Positions 26,990-42,114 of a stretch of DNA of 64,000 bases are shown here, piece after piece (the stretch's first letter is position 1; every line of letters starts with the position of its first letter). The notes beneath the pieces were generated by a model. That model saw nothing but the letters and a program-made list of their open reading frames with translations. It was not told the DNA's origin and searched no databases. Source of the DNA: Pseudoxanthomonas sp. (lineage in GTDB: Bacteria; Pseudomonadota; Gammaproteobacteria; Xanthomonadales; Xanthomonadaceae); contig NZ_PKDG01000009.1 of NCBI RefSeq assembly GCF_002863005.1, positions 157,882-221,881 on the forward strand. The letters run 5' to 3'. Made by a program: the position numbers and the translations under genes.

Positions 26990-28270
26990 ATGACTTCACC
27001 TGCATCCTTTCTCTGGTTGGCGCTGCTGGCGGCACTGCCGGCAGCAGCGCAGAACGCACCTGCCGCCTCCGCCCCCGGCGTGCCGCCGGTCGCCGTTCCC
27101 GTGGTCGACCCGGTCTTCGCCGCCTGCATGACCACGTTGCGCGGCGTCGCCGAGAAGCAGGGCATCGCGACGGCCACGTTCGACACGTACGCGAAGGATC
27201 TGGCCGCCGACATGAGCGTGCTGGACCTGCTGGATGCACAGCCGGAGTTCACCACGCCACTGTGGGATTACCTGGCGGCGCTGGTCGACGACCAGCGCGT
27301 GGCGGACGGGCGGGCAATGCTGGTGACGCATGCGGACCTGCTGGGTCGTGTCTCGCAGGCGTATGGCGTGGATCCCGCCACCGTGGTCGCGGTATGGGGC
27401 GTGGAGAGCGACTATGGGCGTGTGTTCGGGAAGCGACCGCTGCTGGTGTCGTTGTCCACGCTCTCGTGCTTCGGTCGCAGGCAGGCATTCTTCCGGGGCG
27501 AATTCCTGACCACGTTGAAGCTGCTGCAGTCCGGCGACGTACGGGTGGAAGGATTGACTGGCTCGTGGGCCGGCGCGTTCGGGCACACGCAGTTCATGCC
27601 GAGCACTTACGAACGCATCGCCGTCGATTTCGATAGCGACGGTCGCCGCGACCTGATCGACAGCATTCCCGACGCGCTCGCATCGACCGCGAACTACCTG
27701 GTGAAGTCGGGTTGGCGCACCGGTGAGTCGTGGGGCCACGAGGTGACGCTGCCTGCCGGCTTCGACCTCGCGCAGGCGGGGCGCACGAACCGGAAGCCCC
27801 TGGCCGCGTGGGTCACGCAAGGCATCTCGCGCGTCGACGGACAGCCGTTGCCCGCGGATGATCGCAACGCGGCCATTCTGGTGCCCACGGGCATCAACGG
27901 TCCCGCCTTCGTCGTGTTCAAGAACTACGACGCCATCTATTCCTACAACGCGGCCGAAAGCTATGCACTGGCCATCGCGCTGCTGGCGGATCGCCTGCGT
28001 GGCGGCACGGGGCTGGTGACGGCCTGGCCGACGGACGATCCCGGCCTGGGTCGGCCGCAGCGTCGCGAACTGCAGACGCTGCTGCTCGCGCGAGGCCACG
28101 CGATCGGCACGGCAGACGGCATGATCGGCACGCAGACGCGGCGCGCGATCCTCGTCGAACAGCAGCGCCTGGGCCTGCAGCCCGCGGACGGCCGGGCCGG
28201 TGCGAAAATACTCGCCGCGCTGAAGGCGGAAGGGCCGCCCGTCGCGCCACCGGAGCCGCGAAAGCCGTGA
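26990..28270 (+). CDS. Lytic murein transglycosylase (MltB/SltB3-type) with peptidoglycan-binding domain
   Basis: 426 residues. A cleavable signal (FLWLALLAALPAAAQ) is followed by the GH103-type domain, with catalytic Glu139 in VVAVWGVESDYGR and the GAFGHTQFMPSTY and SDGRRDLIDSIPDALASTAN signatures. A C-terminal PG_binding_1 domain (residues about 345-415, RRELQTLLLARGHAIGTADG) completes it. It cleaves glycan strands to 1,6-anhydro products in the periplasm. The ATG at 26990 follows AGGGAGG. Its stop overlaps the GTG of the next gene (GTGA at 28267). Confidence 0.9.
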   Translation: MTSPASFLWLALLAALPAAAQNAPAASAPGVPPVAVPVVDPVFAACMTTLRGVAEKQGIATATFDTYAKDLAADMSVLDLLDAQPEFTTPLWDYLAALVDDQRVADGRAMLVTHADLLGRVSQAYGVDPATVVAVWGVESDYGRVFGKRPLLVSLSTLSCFGRRQAFFRGEFLTTLKLLQSGDVRVEGLTGSWAGAFGHTQFMPSTYERIAVDFDSDGRRDLIDSIPDALASTANYLVKSGWRTGESWGHEVTLPAGFDLAQAGRTNRKPLAAWVTQGISRVDGQPLPADDRNAAILVPTGINGPAFVVFKNYDAIYSYNAAESYALAIALLADRLRGGTGLVTAWPTDDPGLGRPQRRELQTLLLARGHAIGTADGMIGTQTRRAILVEQQRLGLQPADGRAGAKILAALKAEGPPVAPPEPRKP

Positions 28271-29133
28271 GTGCATTACCCGAAGGCGTGACCCAGGAAC
28301 GTTGGCAGGACATCGACGTGCTGCGGGTGGAAACCCCGATGTCCCTTGCTCGCATCAGTCTGCACGGCGGGCAGGTGCTGTCGTTCGCGCCGACGGGATT
28401 CGACGACCTGCTCTGGGTGTCGCCGACCACGGCCATGCCGCCGAAGGCGATCCGCGGCGGCGTGCCGGTGTGCTGGCCCTACTTCGGCCGGCAGGGACAA
28501 CCCGACGATGCACCCCAGCACGGTCATGCACGTGTATCGCGCTGGCCGCTGACGGACGTGCGGCGCGAGGCCGATGGCAGCGTCGTGCTCAAGCTCGCGT
28601 TGCCGCTGCGGGATGGCGTGCCGCTCGAGCTGATCCAGACCGTGCATGTCGGTCGCGACCTCCGGCAGAGCCTGGACACCCTGCATCGCGGTGAGGCGCC
28701 GGTCGTGCTGACCCAGGCGCTCCACACGTATTTCCGTGTGGCCGACGCGGCACAGGTGCGCGTCACGGGCTTCGACGGCCTGCGCTATGCGGACAAGTAC
28801 GACGGCGCCACGCACGCGCAAGCCGGCGACTGGACGCTGCACGACCCACGCGACCCGGGCCGCAGCGACCGGATCTATACCGGCACCGGCCATCGATTCG
28901 ACCTCATCGATCCTGCCGGCCGCCGCCGCATCCGGCTGGACACCTTCGGCAGTCGTTCGCTGGTGGTCTGGAACCCGGGCGACGCTGGTGCGGCCACCAT
29001 CGCGGACATGCCCGGCGACGGCTGGCGGACCTTCGTCTGTCTGGAAGCCGCGAATGCCGCCGAAGACGCGATCGAACTGGAACCCGGCCAGCGCCATCGG
29101 CTGAGCCACGTGATCTCCGCAGCACCGTTGTAG
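28267..29133 (+). CDS. D-hexose-6-phosphate mutarotase (YeaD-like)
   Basis: 288 residues. An aldose-epimerase-like beta-sandwich has RISLHGGQVLSFAP and the conserved RGGVPVCWPYFG. The acid/base His lies in ALHTYFRV and a catalytic acidic region near VWNPGDAG. The family interconverts glucose-6-phosphate anomers in the cytoplasm. The start is GTG at 28267, coupled to the transglycosylase stop. The stop TAG (29131-29133) is part of a GTAG-headed REP. Confidence 0.87.
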   Translation: MSALPEGVTQERWQDIDVLRVETPMSLARISLHGGQVLSFAPTGFDDLLWVSPTTAMPPKAIRGGVPVCWPYFGRQGQPDDAPQHGHARVSRWPLTDVRREADGSVVLKLALPLRDGVPLELIQTVHVGRDLRQSLDTLHRGEAPVVLTQALHTYFRVADAAQVRVTGFDGLRYADKYDGATHAQAGDWTLHDPRDPGRSDRIYTGTGHRFDLIDPAGRRRIRLDTFGSRSLVVWNPGDAGAATIADMPGDGWRTFVCLEAANAAEDAIELEPGQRHRLSHVISAAPL

Positions 29134-29258
29134 GAGCGACGTCAGTCGCGACCGCACGTCCTACGCCGTCACGTCCTTCTTGGTCAGCGCGGTTTCTCGG
29201 ACTCGACGGTTTTTTTGCGACGTGCGGGCTTTGCCGTCGCGACTGACGTCGCTCCCAC
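29130..29258. repeat. REP hairpin pair, family A
   Basis: The left arm 29130-29152 (GTAGGAGCGACGTCAGTCGC) and right arm 29236-29258 are near-perfect reverse complements. The spacer has no gene, but the MFS ribosome-binding region lies shortly after it. The GTAG head provides the stop of the mutarotase gene. Confidence 0.8.
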
Positions 29259-29317
29259 AGGGGGACCACAAGGCGCGACATGCCCTACACTTGCGCACCT
29301 TTTCGCCGGTCCGCTCC

Positions 29318-30565
29318 GTGAACGCCGAAGCTCCCGCACACGCCGGCCGCCGCGCCGCCCTGATCTTCATCTTCGTCACGGTGCTGATCGACATCCTGTC
29401 GTTCGGCGTGATCATCCCGGTGTTGCCGGATCTGGTGAAGCAGTTCACCGGTGGGGATGCGGCGCGCGCTGCGATCTGGGTGGGTATCTTCGGCACGGTG
29501 TTCTATGCCATCCAGTTCATCAGCTCGCCGGTGCAGGGCGCGCTGTCCGACCGATTCGGACGCCGGCCGGTGATCCTTCTCTCGTGCCTGGGCCTGGGTG
29601 CCGACTTCGTATTGATGGCGGTCGCCGGCACCCTGCCGCTGCTCCTGCTGGCGCGAGTCTTCTCGGGTGTGTTCTCGGCGAGCTTCACGACGGCGAATGC
29701 TTACATCGCCGACGTCACCCCGCCGGAGCGGCGCGCACAGGCCTTCGGCATGATCGGCGCGGCGTTCGGCGTAGGGTTCGTCATTGGTCCCCTGATCGGT
29801 GGTGCGCTGGGGGACATCGATCTGCGTCTTCCGTTCTGGTTCTCCGCAGGGTTGGCGATGTTGAACTTCCTCTACGGTTGGTTCGTGCTTCCCGAATCGC
29901 TTGCGCCGGAAAAGCGGACCAGCCGCATCGATTGGAAGCACGCGAACCCCTTCGGTTCGTTGGTATTGCTCAAGCGCTATCCGCAGGTGCTCGGCCTGGT
30001 CGCCGTCGTCTTCATCGCGAACCTCGCGCACTTCGTCTATCCCAGCGTATTCGTGTTGTTCGCCGGCTACCGCTTCCAATGGGGTCCGAAGGAGGTCGGC
30101 TGGGTGTTGGCAGCGGTGGGCGTCCTGAGCGTCATCGTGAACGCCCTGCTGATCGGTCGCGTGGTGAAAAGACTTGGCGAGCGCAGGACACTATTGCTTG
30201 GCCTGGCATGCGGTGCGCTCGGTTTCGTCGTTTACGGGTGGGCACCAGTCGGTACCGCCTTCCTGCTCGGATTGCCCATCAGTGCGCTATGGGCGCTGGC
30301 CACGCCCGCGACACAGTCGTTGATCACGCGTGAAGTGGATGAGCGCGAGCAGGGGCGCATGCAGGGCGCGCTGATGAGCCTCGCAAGCCTGGCGGGCGTC
30401 ATCGGCCCGATGATGTTCGCGGGGACGTTCGCGCTGTTCATCGGAAAATCCGCGCCCGCCCATGTCCCTGGCGCCCCGTGGTTTCTTGCTGCGATCCTGC
30501 TGTTCTGCGGCATGCTGGTGGGATGGCGATTTGCGCGTCCCAGGCCGCAGGCGCCGATGGCATGA
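29318..30565 (+). CDS. MFS efflux transporter, TetA/TCR-like family
   Basis: 415 residues with about twelve transmembrane segments. Motif A is GALSDRFGRRPVILL, the helix-4/5 region is SFTTANAYIADVTPPERRAQAFG, and motif C-like AAFGVGFVIGPLIGG marks a drug/H+ antiporter. It resembles the TetA class by pattern but has no tetR next to it and matches the local base composition, so it is a chromosomal housekeeping member and resistance cannot be claimed. The GTG start at 29318 is chosen at the edge of the first basic-hydrophobic stretch. Confidence 0.82.
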   Translation: MNAEAPAHAGRRAALIFIFVTVLIDILSFGVIIPVLPDLVKQFTGGDAARAAIWVGIFGTVFYAIQFISSPVQGALSDRFGRRPVILLSCLGLGADFVLMAVAGTLPLLLLARVFSGVFSASFTTANAYIADVTPPERRAQAFGMIGAAFGVGFVIGPLIGGALGDIDLRLPFWFSAGLAMLNFLYGWFVLPESLAPEKRTSRIDWKHANPFGSLVLLKRYPQVLGLVAVVFIANLAHFVYPSVFVLFAGYRFQWGPKEVGWVLAAVGVLSVIVNALLIGRVVKRLGERRTLLLGLACGALGFVVYGWAPVGTAFLLGLPISALWALATPATQSLITREVDEREQGRMQGALMSLASLAGVIGPMMFAGTFALFIGKSAPAHVPGAPWFLAAILLFCGMLVGWRFARPRPQAPMA

Positions 30566-30568
30566 AAG

Positions 30569-30591
30569 AAGGCCGCCCTTGGGGCGGCCTT
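30569..30591. terminator. Hairpin between convergent MFS and PepSY genes
   Basis: The ten-base arms AAGGCCGCCC (30569-30578) and GGGCGGCCTT (30582-30591) pair perfectly with a three-base loop. The outer A/T pairs make it usable in both directions. Confidence 0.7.
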
Positions 30592-30617
30592 CGTCGTTGC
30601 GCGCGAAGCGAGCTGGA

Positions 30618-31076
30618 TTAATCGTTTTCGACGTGGATGATCTCGCCGGTGTTGGCGGCCAGGTGGATCTCGACGTCGTTGCCATCGGCACGCTCGGCCT
30701 CGGCCTTCCAGACGCCGTCGTCGAAGTCGACGTCATGCACCTTGGAATAGCCGGCAGCGGCCAGCTTCGCCTTGACGTCGTTCTCGCTGAGGTTGGACAC
30801 CAGCTTCTCGGCCACGATGTCGCCGCTGGCCGGATTGATGCGCACGTCGACGCGGTCGCCGTTGGCGCTGGTCGCATCGGTTTCCCACTGGCCGTCCTCG
30901 AAGTCGAGATCATCGATGTTGGTGTAGCCCTTCTCGGTGAGCAGCGAGCGGACCTGCGGCTCCTTCAACGCGTCCTTGCCGGCAGTCGGCGAAGGCGCCT
31001 GCGCGAACGCAGCGCCCGACAGCGCGGCAAGCGCGGCGAGCGTCAACAAGCGATGGCGGTAACGGATGGTCTGCAT
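30618..31076 (-). CDS. Exported protein with two PepSY-type domains
   Basis: 152 residues. A signal peptide (LLTLAALAALSGAAFAQA) is followed by two similar units: residues about 37-85 (KEPQVRSLLTEKGYTNIDDLDFEDGQWETDAT) and 95-150 (NDVKAKLAAAGYSKVHDVDFDDGVWKAEAE). Each ends in an acidic beta-strand stretch with a conserved Trp. PepSY domains are thought to modulate proteases or bind metals and cofactors in the periplasm. It probably arose by internal duplication. Confidence 0.8.
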   Translation of the reverse strand: MQTIRYRHRLLTLAALAALSGAAFAQAPSPTAGKDALKEPQVRSLLTEKGYTNIDDLDFEDGQWETDATSANGDRVDVRINPASGDIVAEKLVSNLSENDVKAKLAAAGYSKVHDVDFDDGVWKAEAERADGNDVEIHLAANTGEIIHVEND

Positions 31077-31204
31077 GGAAATCTCCTATGGGATGGCGTG
31101 GACCGAATCGTGCCCACGCCTGCATCACCCACAGGTGAATCCGTGCCGTTGAAAATGAACACTCCACGCCGCTTTCACCCTCATGAGCGGAATGCGAACG
31201 AGGC

Positions 31205-32380
31205 TCAGGTGCGGCGCAATACCAGCAGCGTCACCACGCCCGCGAGCAGGCCCCAGAACGCGGAACCGACGCCCGCGAGCGACAAGCCCGATGCCGTCAC
31301 GAGGAAGGTCACCAGCGCGGGCTCGCGCTCCGCTTCCTCGCGCAATGCGGCGGCCAGGCTGTTGCCGATGGTGCCCAGCAATGCGATGCCGGCGATGGCG
31401 AGGATCAGTTCCTTCGGAAAGGCGGCGAACAAGGCCGCCACCGTCGCGCCGAACAGACCGACGAGCACGTAGAACACGCCAGCCGCGATGGCCGCGACGT
31501 AACGACGCGCAGCATCTTCATGCGCTTCGCGGCCCATGCAGATCGCCGCAGTGATCGCCGCCAGGTTGAGCGCAAACGCACCGAACGGCGCCAGCACCAG
31601 GTTGACCACGCCGGTCCAACCGACGACAGGCGAAATCGGAATCGGATATCCGGATGCGCGGATCACCGCCACGCCGGGGACGTTCTGCGAGGCCATCGTC
31701 ACGATGAACAAGGGCAAGGCGATACCGACGACCGCCGCGAACGAGAACGTCGGCGTGGTGAAGATCGGTTTCGCCAGTTGCAACGACAGGCCGTCGATGC
31801 GCAGCAAGCCGAGCGCGCCGGCGATCGCGATGCCGACCAGCAACGTCAGGATCACCGCGTAGCGGGGCAGCAGACGGCGGGCGAGCAGGTAGACCGCGAA
31901 CATCGTCAGCACCATGCCCAGTTGCGTCTTCATGGACGCGAACGCGTCGATGCCGAAGCGCAGCAGCACACCGGCCAGCATGCCGGACGCCAGCGATACC
32001 GGGATGCGGCTGATCATCCGTTCGAAGAAGCCCGAGAATCCGCACACGGCGATAAGCAACGCCGACAGCAGGAACGCGCCGATCGCATCCGACAGCGGCA
32101 GCCCGGCGACGCTGCTGATCAGCATGGCCGCGCCGGGCGTGGACCACGCCGTCACCACCGGCATCCGGTAACGCAACGACAGGCCGATGCATGTCAGGCC
32201 CATGCCCAGGCCGAGCGCCCACATCCATGAGGAGATCTCTTCCGGCGAGGCGCCCAGCGACTGCGCCGCCTGGAACACGATCACGGCCGAACTGGCGAAA
32301 CCGACCAGCACGGTGACGAAGCCGGCCACGATGGCGGACAGCGAGAGATCCTTCAGCAGGTGGCGGGGTGGAGATTCCAT
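31205..32380 (-). CDS. benE: Benzoate/H+ symporter family transporter (BenE)
   Basis: About 391 residues with some twelve hydrophobic segments. The conserved BenE features are SLSAIVAGFVTVLVGFASS at the N-terminus, TAWSTPGAAML in helix 3, and FTTPTFSFAAVVGIALPLF. BenE proteins import aromatic acids with protons, though no benzoate catabolic genes lie nearby. The ATG at 32380 is used. An ATG at 32395 abuts a REP element and has no ribosome-binding site. The actual substrate is uncertain. Confidence 0.83.
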   Translation of the reverse strand: MESPPRHLLKDLSLSAIVAGFVTVLVGFASSAVIVFQAAQSLGASPEEISSWMWALGLGMGLTCIGLSLRYRMPVVTAWSTPGAAMLISSVAGLPLSDAIGAFLLSALLIAVCGFSGFFERMISRIPVSLASGMLAGVLLRFGIDAFASMKTQLGMVLTMFAVYLLARRLLPRYAVILTLLVGIAIAGALGLLRIDGLSLQLAKPIFTTPTFSFAAVVGIALPLFIVTMASQNVPGVAVIRASGYPIPISPVVGWTGVVNLVLAPFGAFALNLAAITAAICMGREAHEDAARRYVAAIAAGVFYVLVGLFGATVAALFAAFPKELILAIAGIALLGTIGNSLAAALREEAEREPALVTFLVTASGLSLAGVGSAFWGLLAGVVTLLVLRRT

Positions 32381-32395
32381 GGAGCCGTAATTCAT

Positions 32396-32509
32396 GTGGG
32401 AGCGACGTGAGTCGCGAACGCTTTCTCAGCCAACTCCGATGGGCATTTCATTGTGTAAAAAGGATGGCGACGATCCGCCGCGCGTTTTCGCGACTTACGT
32501 CGCTCCCAC
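32396..32509. repeat. REP hairpin pair, family A
   Basis: The left arm 32396-32418 (GTGGGAGCGACGTGAGTCGC) and right arm 32487-32509 are reverse complements with one or two differences. The right arm overlaps the 3' end of the methylglyoxal synthase gene (stop at 32495). Confidence 0.8.
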
Positions 32510-33394
32510 AACAGCCGACTGGCGCTTTCCGACGGCCTCGCACCATCGCTTTGCCACCGCCAGCGACGTGGTGCACACCGCTTCGTCGGTCACCGTGGTC
32601 ACGGCGCGCTCCAGCAACTGGATGTCGGCTTCGTGCTGGCGCGCCACATGCGGATCCTCGAAGAAGATCACGCGTTGGCAGCGATGCTCCAGCACGCGGT
32701 CGGCGATCTGCGCGTCGCCACCGAGCGGACCGCTCTGGAAACGCTCCACCCAGGGCACGTCCTGCGGCCACCCGCGGCTCCACGCCAGTTCGTTGAGGCG
32801 CAGGCCGGTGGTCCCGGTCGCCATGCGGTGCGCGAAACGGGACAGCACGTCGAAGTGCGCGTCGGCGAACGCGAGCATCTGCGGTTTCATCGCATCGTGC
32901 GCGATCAGGGCCAGCGTCTGCGATTCCAGCGCATGGAAGCGATCCGCGCCATGGTCGGGAGCGAAGCCGGCATGGATGCGTTCCATCTCGATCCAGTCGC
33001 GCGCGGAGGCGACCGTCGACAGGAACGGCTTGCCGTGGATCACGCACTGGCGCTTCAGTGCGGTAGCTTCAGGGAAGATCGAGGACGGATCGACAGGATC
33101 GATGAAGTAGATCGCACCATCGAGGCTGCGTTCGGCGCCTTCCAGCCCGACGACTTCCGCCACCAGTTTCATCAGTCCGCCATCGCGGCCGTACGGATAC
33201 CGCTTGAGCCCGTCGTAGCCGCGCAGCATGCCGGCGGCGGCGATCGCATCATGCGTGCGTCCCACCGCATGCAGCGCGAGTTGCAGGTCGCGGATGCCCG
33301 GTTCGCAGGCCCGCAGCCAGCGGAACAGCGCCGCGTCCTCGGTATGGTGGTGCAGGCGGTTGGCAGCCAGGCCCAGGCGCATCGTCGAGGTCAC
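32495..33394 (-). CDS. mgsA: Methylglyoxal synthase with a duplicated, degenerate N-terminal domain
   Basis: 299 residues, about twice the usual MgsA length. Residues 160-285 contain a full active site: AHD (165-167), phosphate-binding TGTTG (193-197), SGPLGGD with the catalytic Asp227, and FFEDP with His254 and Asp257 in the HEAD segment (equivalent to E. coli Asp71, His98 and Asp101). Residues 1-140 show the same order in degraded form: GRT (45-47), GRDGGL (69-74), FIDPVDP (98-104). MgsA makes methylglyoxal from dihydroxyacetone phosphate. The last residues overlap a REP arm. The N-terminal copy may be regulatory or structural. Confidence 0.8.
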   Translation of the reverse strand: MTSTMRLGLAANRLHHHTEDAALFRWLRACEPGIRDLQLALHAVGRTHDAIAAAGMLRGYDGLKRYPYGRDGGLMKLVAEVVGLEGAERSLDGAIYFIDPVDPSSIFPEATALKRQCVIHGKPFLSTVASARDWIEMERIHAGFAPDHGADRFHALESQTLALIAHDAMKPQMLAFADAHFDVLSRFAHRMATGTTGLRLNELAWSRGWPQDVPWVERFQSGPLGGDAQIADRVLEHRCQRVIFFEDPHVARQHEADIQLLERAVTTVTDEAVCTTSLAVAKRWCEAVGKRQSAVVGAT

Positions 33395-33417
33395 GAGAAG
33401 AGAGCCGCGAGTCTAGC

Positions 33418-33440
33418 GTAGGGCGGGCCCTGGCCCGCCA
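33418..33440. repeat. REP element, family C (single)
   Basis: It begins GTAGGGCGGGCCCTGGCCCG with a self-complementary GGCGGGCC/GGCCCGCC core. It lies between the divergently oriented 5' end of mgsA and the 3' end of gltD. Confidence 0.7.
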
Positions 33441-33500
33441 CCGCTGTCGTCGTGCGTCAGCGCGTGTCCACGAGACGCGGCAACGCGCACCGTGCGCACC

Positions 33501-39624
<6,124 letters not shown>

Positions 39625-39708
39625 GTCTTGCCTCAAACCGGAGTGACGGCGACACCGTGCCCTGCCCACGCAGCGGCACTTCGAAATGTCACCGGAAATC
39701 CGACTAGA

Positions 39709-39743
39709 CCATAGATGTTGCGACGCCGCAACAACACCTATGG
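39709..39743. promoter_or_regulatory. Long imperfect dyad upstream of gltB
   Basis: CCATAGATGTTGCG (39709-39722) is mirrored by CGCAACAACACCTATGG ending at 39743, differing by a three-base insertion and one mismatch around a short loop. It lies about 85-120 bases before the gltB start and could be an operator or hairpin controlling gltBD. Confidence 0.4.
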
Positions 39744-39810
39744 CGCACCACCTGTTGGTTGCAAAGGCAACTTTTCACGGGGCAAAACCGTGTCCGCCGG
39801 ACAACAAAAA

Positions 39811-39834
39811 ACCGCCCGCGTCGCCGCGGGCGGT
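39811..39834 (-). terminator. Intrinsic terminator of the I78 inhibitor gene
   Basis: A ten-base stem (39811-39820 with 39825-39834, loop TCGC) is followed on the minus strand by T6, 30 bases past the stop at 39864. Confidence 0.85.
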
Positions 39835-39863
39835 TCGTCGTCCGATGGACGTGGCGCGAAGCG

Positions 39864-40229
39864 TCAGCCGCAGTTGACCGAGGTCGCCGCGCCCTTCTCG
39901 TCGAGGATGATGTTCAGGCGGTTCGGATTGAAGTCCATCGTCGCGGCGTCGCCCGGCTTCAGCGCGCGCACGGCGTCGGACTTGCTGTCGGCCTTGGCCT
40001 GTTCGATGTCGGCCTCGCTCGCGGTCTTGCCGATGATCCACTGCGCCTGGGTGTCGTCGCAGCTGCCGGCGAGTTCGGCCGGCGCGGGCTCGGCAGCGGG
40101 CGGGGTGGCCGCTTCGCTGGCCGCAGCCTGGGACTGCTCGGCGGCGGCGGTCTGTTCGTCGGCTTCGGGCGAAGAGCAGGCGGCCAGCGAGAGGGTCAAC
40201 AGCAGGGCGGGAATCGCCGTTCGGATCAT
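39864..40229 (-). CDS. Peptidase inhibitor I78 family lipoprotein
   Basis: 121 residues. A signal peptide with lipobox LAAC (SLAACSSPE) is followed by an Ala/Glu/Pro-rich linker. An I78-type domain follows: CDDTQAQWIIGKTAS at its start, then KPGDAATMDFNPNRLNI and a terminal VNCG. The two domain Cys could form a disulphide. I78 members inhibit serine peptidases. It is the second predicted peptidase-inhibitor lipoprotein in the window. A strong terminator follows. Confidence 0.82.
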   Translation of the reverse strand: MIRTAIPALLLTLSLAACSSPEADEQTAAAEQSQAAASEAATPPAAEPAPAELAGSCDDTQAQWIIGKTASEADIEQAKADSKSDAVRALKPGDAATMDFNPNRLNIILDEKGAATSVNCG

Positions 40230-40287
40230 GCGTAACTCCGGAGGGTGAGATGGAAGGAAGGATTGCGCACCGGACATTCGAGAGTCG

Positions 40288-42114
40288 TTAACCGGCCGGC
40301 GCGCGCCTGCGTTCGAGCCACCATAGCAGCGCGCTGACGGAAAGCCAGGCGAGGAACCACGGCCAGGCGGGCCCGCGAACGCCTTCCATGGTCGATGGCG
40401 ATGCCACCACTGCGCTCGCGGCGCCTGAGCGCGAGCGTGTCTGCGCCTGGAGCTCGGCGCGGTGCAGCGACGGCGCATCGTCTTCGGCGCGGACGAAGAA
40501 CGGCGCCGCGGCGTCGCCCACCCTCAGCTGATGCCAGCCCGCGCTTCGCGGCCAGAAGCCTGCGCAGCGCGCGCTGCCGGAGGCGGGATCACGCACTACC
40601 TGCGTCGTGATGCCGTCGGGTGCGACGATCCGTGCGTCGTCTGCGATGCCGCACAGCGCCATGCGCTCGCCCACGCGCGCGCCGTGGGGCGTCGTGGCAA
40701 TGGCCTGCGTGCCCGCGCGCGCCAGCGTGGCAAACGCCTGCGACCACAGCGCGGCATGCACGTCGGCGTGGCCCGCCAGCACCAGCGTGTAGGTATCGGC
40801 CGGCGTCCACACGCCGACCCGGCCGCGGCCCATCGCGTGCCACCACGCGGCCGGTGCGCCAGCGGCGTCCCGCAACAGTGCGACATCGTCACCCGCAGGC
40901 ATCCGCACCGCCCGCCGCGTGAGGACGGGCAGGCCGCCCGGCACGGCGTCGGCATCCACCGGCAGGTCTGCCGTGCCCGCGCCGCGTGGTGCGCGCCAGG
41001 CGTCGTCGTCCGGCGCGGGACGGGACAGGCGGAACTCGGACTCGTCGTTGCCGACGGCCGGCACGCCCAGCAGGCGTTGCACGGGCGGCGAGATCGGTCC
41101 GTCGGCGCGCACCAGCACGCCCAGTCCGTCGCGCACGGCCGCGCCGAGCGCCGCACGTTGCGCTTCGCCGAGTCCCGCGGCACTGCGCGCATCCAGCACC
41201 AGCAGGTCGAAACGGCGCAGCGTCTCGGCGTTCATCGGCAACGGCGCGTCGCCGAGCTGCATGCCTCCGCCGAGGCTGACCTGCATGTGGAGCGGGATGC
41301 TTACGTCGGTCGCCCAGCGACGCAGGTACTTGCCCTCGGCATTGGGCGCACCGGCGAGCACCCACACGCGGGGTGGCGTCGAGGGCTGCGTCCAGACCGG
41401 CAGCGACGCGGCATCGGCCACGCTACCGCGCGCTTCCCGCACCTCTACCCGGAACAGCGCCGGCCCGGGCAGGCGGGCGACACCGGTGAGGCGGAAGCGA
41501 CCCTGCTCGTCCACCGGCGCGGCATCGACGCGCTGGCCTGCGGGGTCGAACAGCACCACCGTCGCCTTCGGCAAGTCGTTCACGCGACCGCTGGCGATGA
41601 AGGTGTCGCCCGGCGCCACGACACCCACCGGCGCGAGTTCGACGACACCGCGCGGCAAGGCGGTAGGCGAATACATGACGCGCCGGTCGCCGAGCGCATC
41701 GCGGTCGCGGGCTTCCAGTCCATCACCGACGACGTGCAGCGTCCCCACGTCCGGATGCCGGCGCAGCGCAGTGCCCAGGTCCGGCACGCGCTCGCTGCCG
41801 TCGGAGGCCGCGGCCTCCGGCAGGGCGACGCGGGTCTGGCCCTGCAGCGCCACGGGCAGGGCAACTTGCCCGGCGTTCGCGGTCATCACCACCAGCGTGC
41901 CGGGGGTCGATGCCTGCCGCGGCGGCAGCAGGGTGAAGTAGAGCAGCAGCGCGCAGACGGGTTGCAGCGCGCACAGCAGCAGGAAGCGGGTACGGGAGCC
42001 GCGCACATCCGTGGAAGCACCACGACGCCGCGCGATCAGGCGCGCCCACGCGAGCAGCACGCCGAGCGCGAGCAGGCCGGCCAGCAGCCAGGGCAGGAGC
42101 GCGGGCAGGGTCAT
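40288..42114 (-). CDS. Large membrane-anchored protein of the MoxR/DUF58 cluster, function unknown
   Basis: 608 residues. It has two hydrophobic segments at the N-terminus (LLPWLLAGLLALGVLLAWARL and FLLLCALQPVCALLLYFTLL) and one at the C-terminus (WFLAWLSVSALLWWLERRR). A long periplasmic middle includes an Ig-like part and a glutamine-amidotransferase-like fold (RFDLLVLDARSAAGLG). This layout is common for the last gene of BatA/MoxR clusters. The ATG at 42114 overlaps the preceding stop (ATGA). I do not assign an enzymatic role. Confidence 0.75.
   Translation of the reverse strand: MTLPALLPWLLAGLLALGVLLAWARLIARRRGASTDVRGSRTRFLLLCALQPVCALLLYFTLLPPRQASTPGTLVVMTANAGQVALPVALQGQTRVALPEAAASDGSERVPDLGTALRRHPDVGTLHVVGDGLEARDRDALGDRRVMYSPTALPRGVVELAPVGVVAPGDTFIASGRVNDLPKATVVLFDPAGQRVDAAPVDEQGRFRLTGVARLPGPALFRVEVREARGSVADAASLPVWTQPSTPPRVWVLAGAPNAEGKYLRRWATDVSIPLHMQVSLGGGMQLGDAPLPMNAETLRRFDLLVLDARSAAGLGEAQRAALGAAVRDGLGVLVRADGPISPPVQRLLGVPAVGNDESEFRLSRPAPDDDAWRAPRGAGTADLPVDADAVPGGLPVLTRRAVRMPAGDDVALLRDAAGAPAAWWHAMGRGRVGVWTPADTYTLVLAGHADVHAALWSQAFATLARAGTQAIATTPHGARVGERMALCGIADDARIVAPDGITTQVVRDPASGSARCAGFWPRSAGWHQLRVGDAAAPFFVRAEDDAPSLHRAELQAQTRSRSGAASAVVASPSTMEGVRGPAWPWFLAWLSVSALLWWLERRRAPAG

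Noticed and set aside
29318..30565. An acquired tetracycline-resistance determinant
   Set aside because: The transporter has TetA-class motifs, but there is no tetR, no mobile element, and its composition matches the chromosome. A resistance call is not supported.
31205..32395. Possible benzoate degradation locus because of benE
   Set aside because: No ring-hydroxylating or catechol genes lie nearby, so only a transporter is supported.
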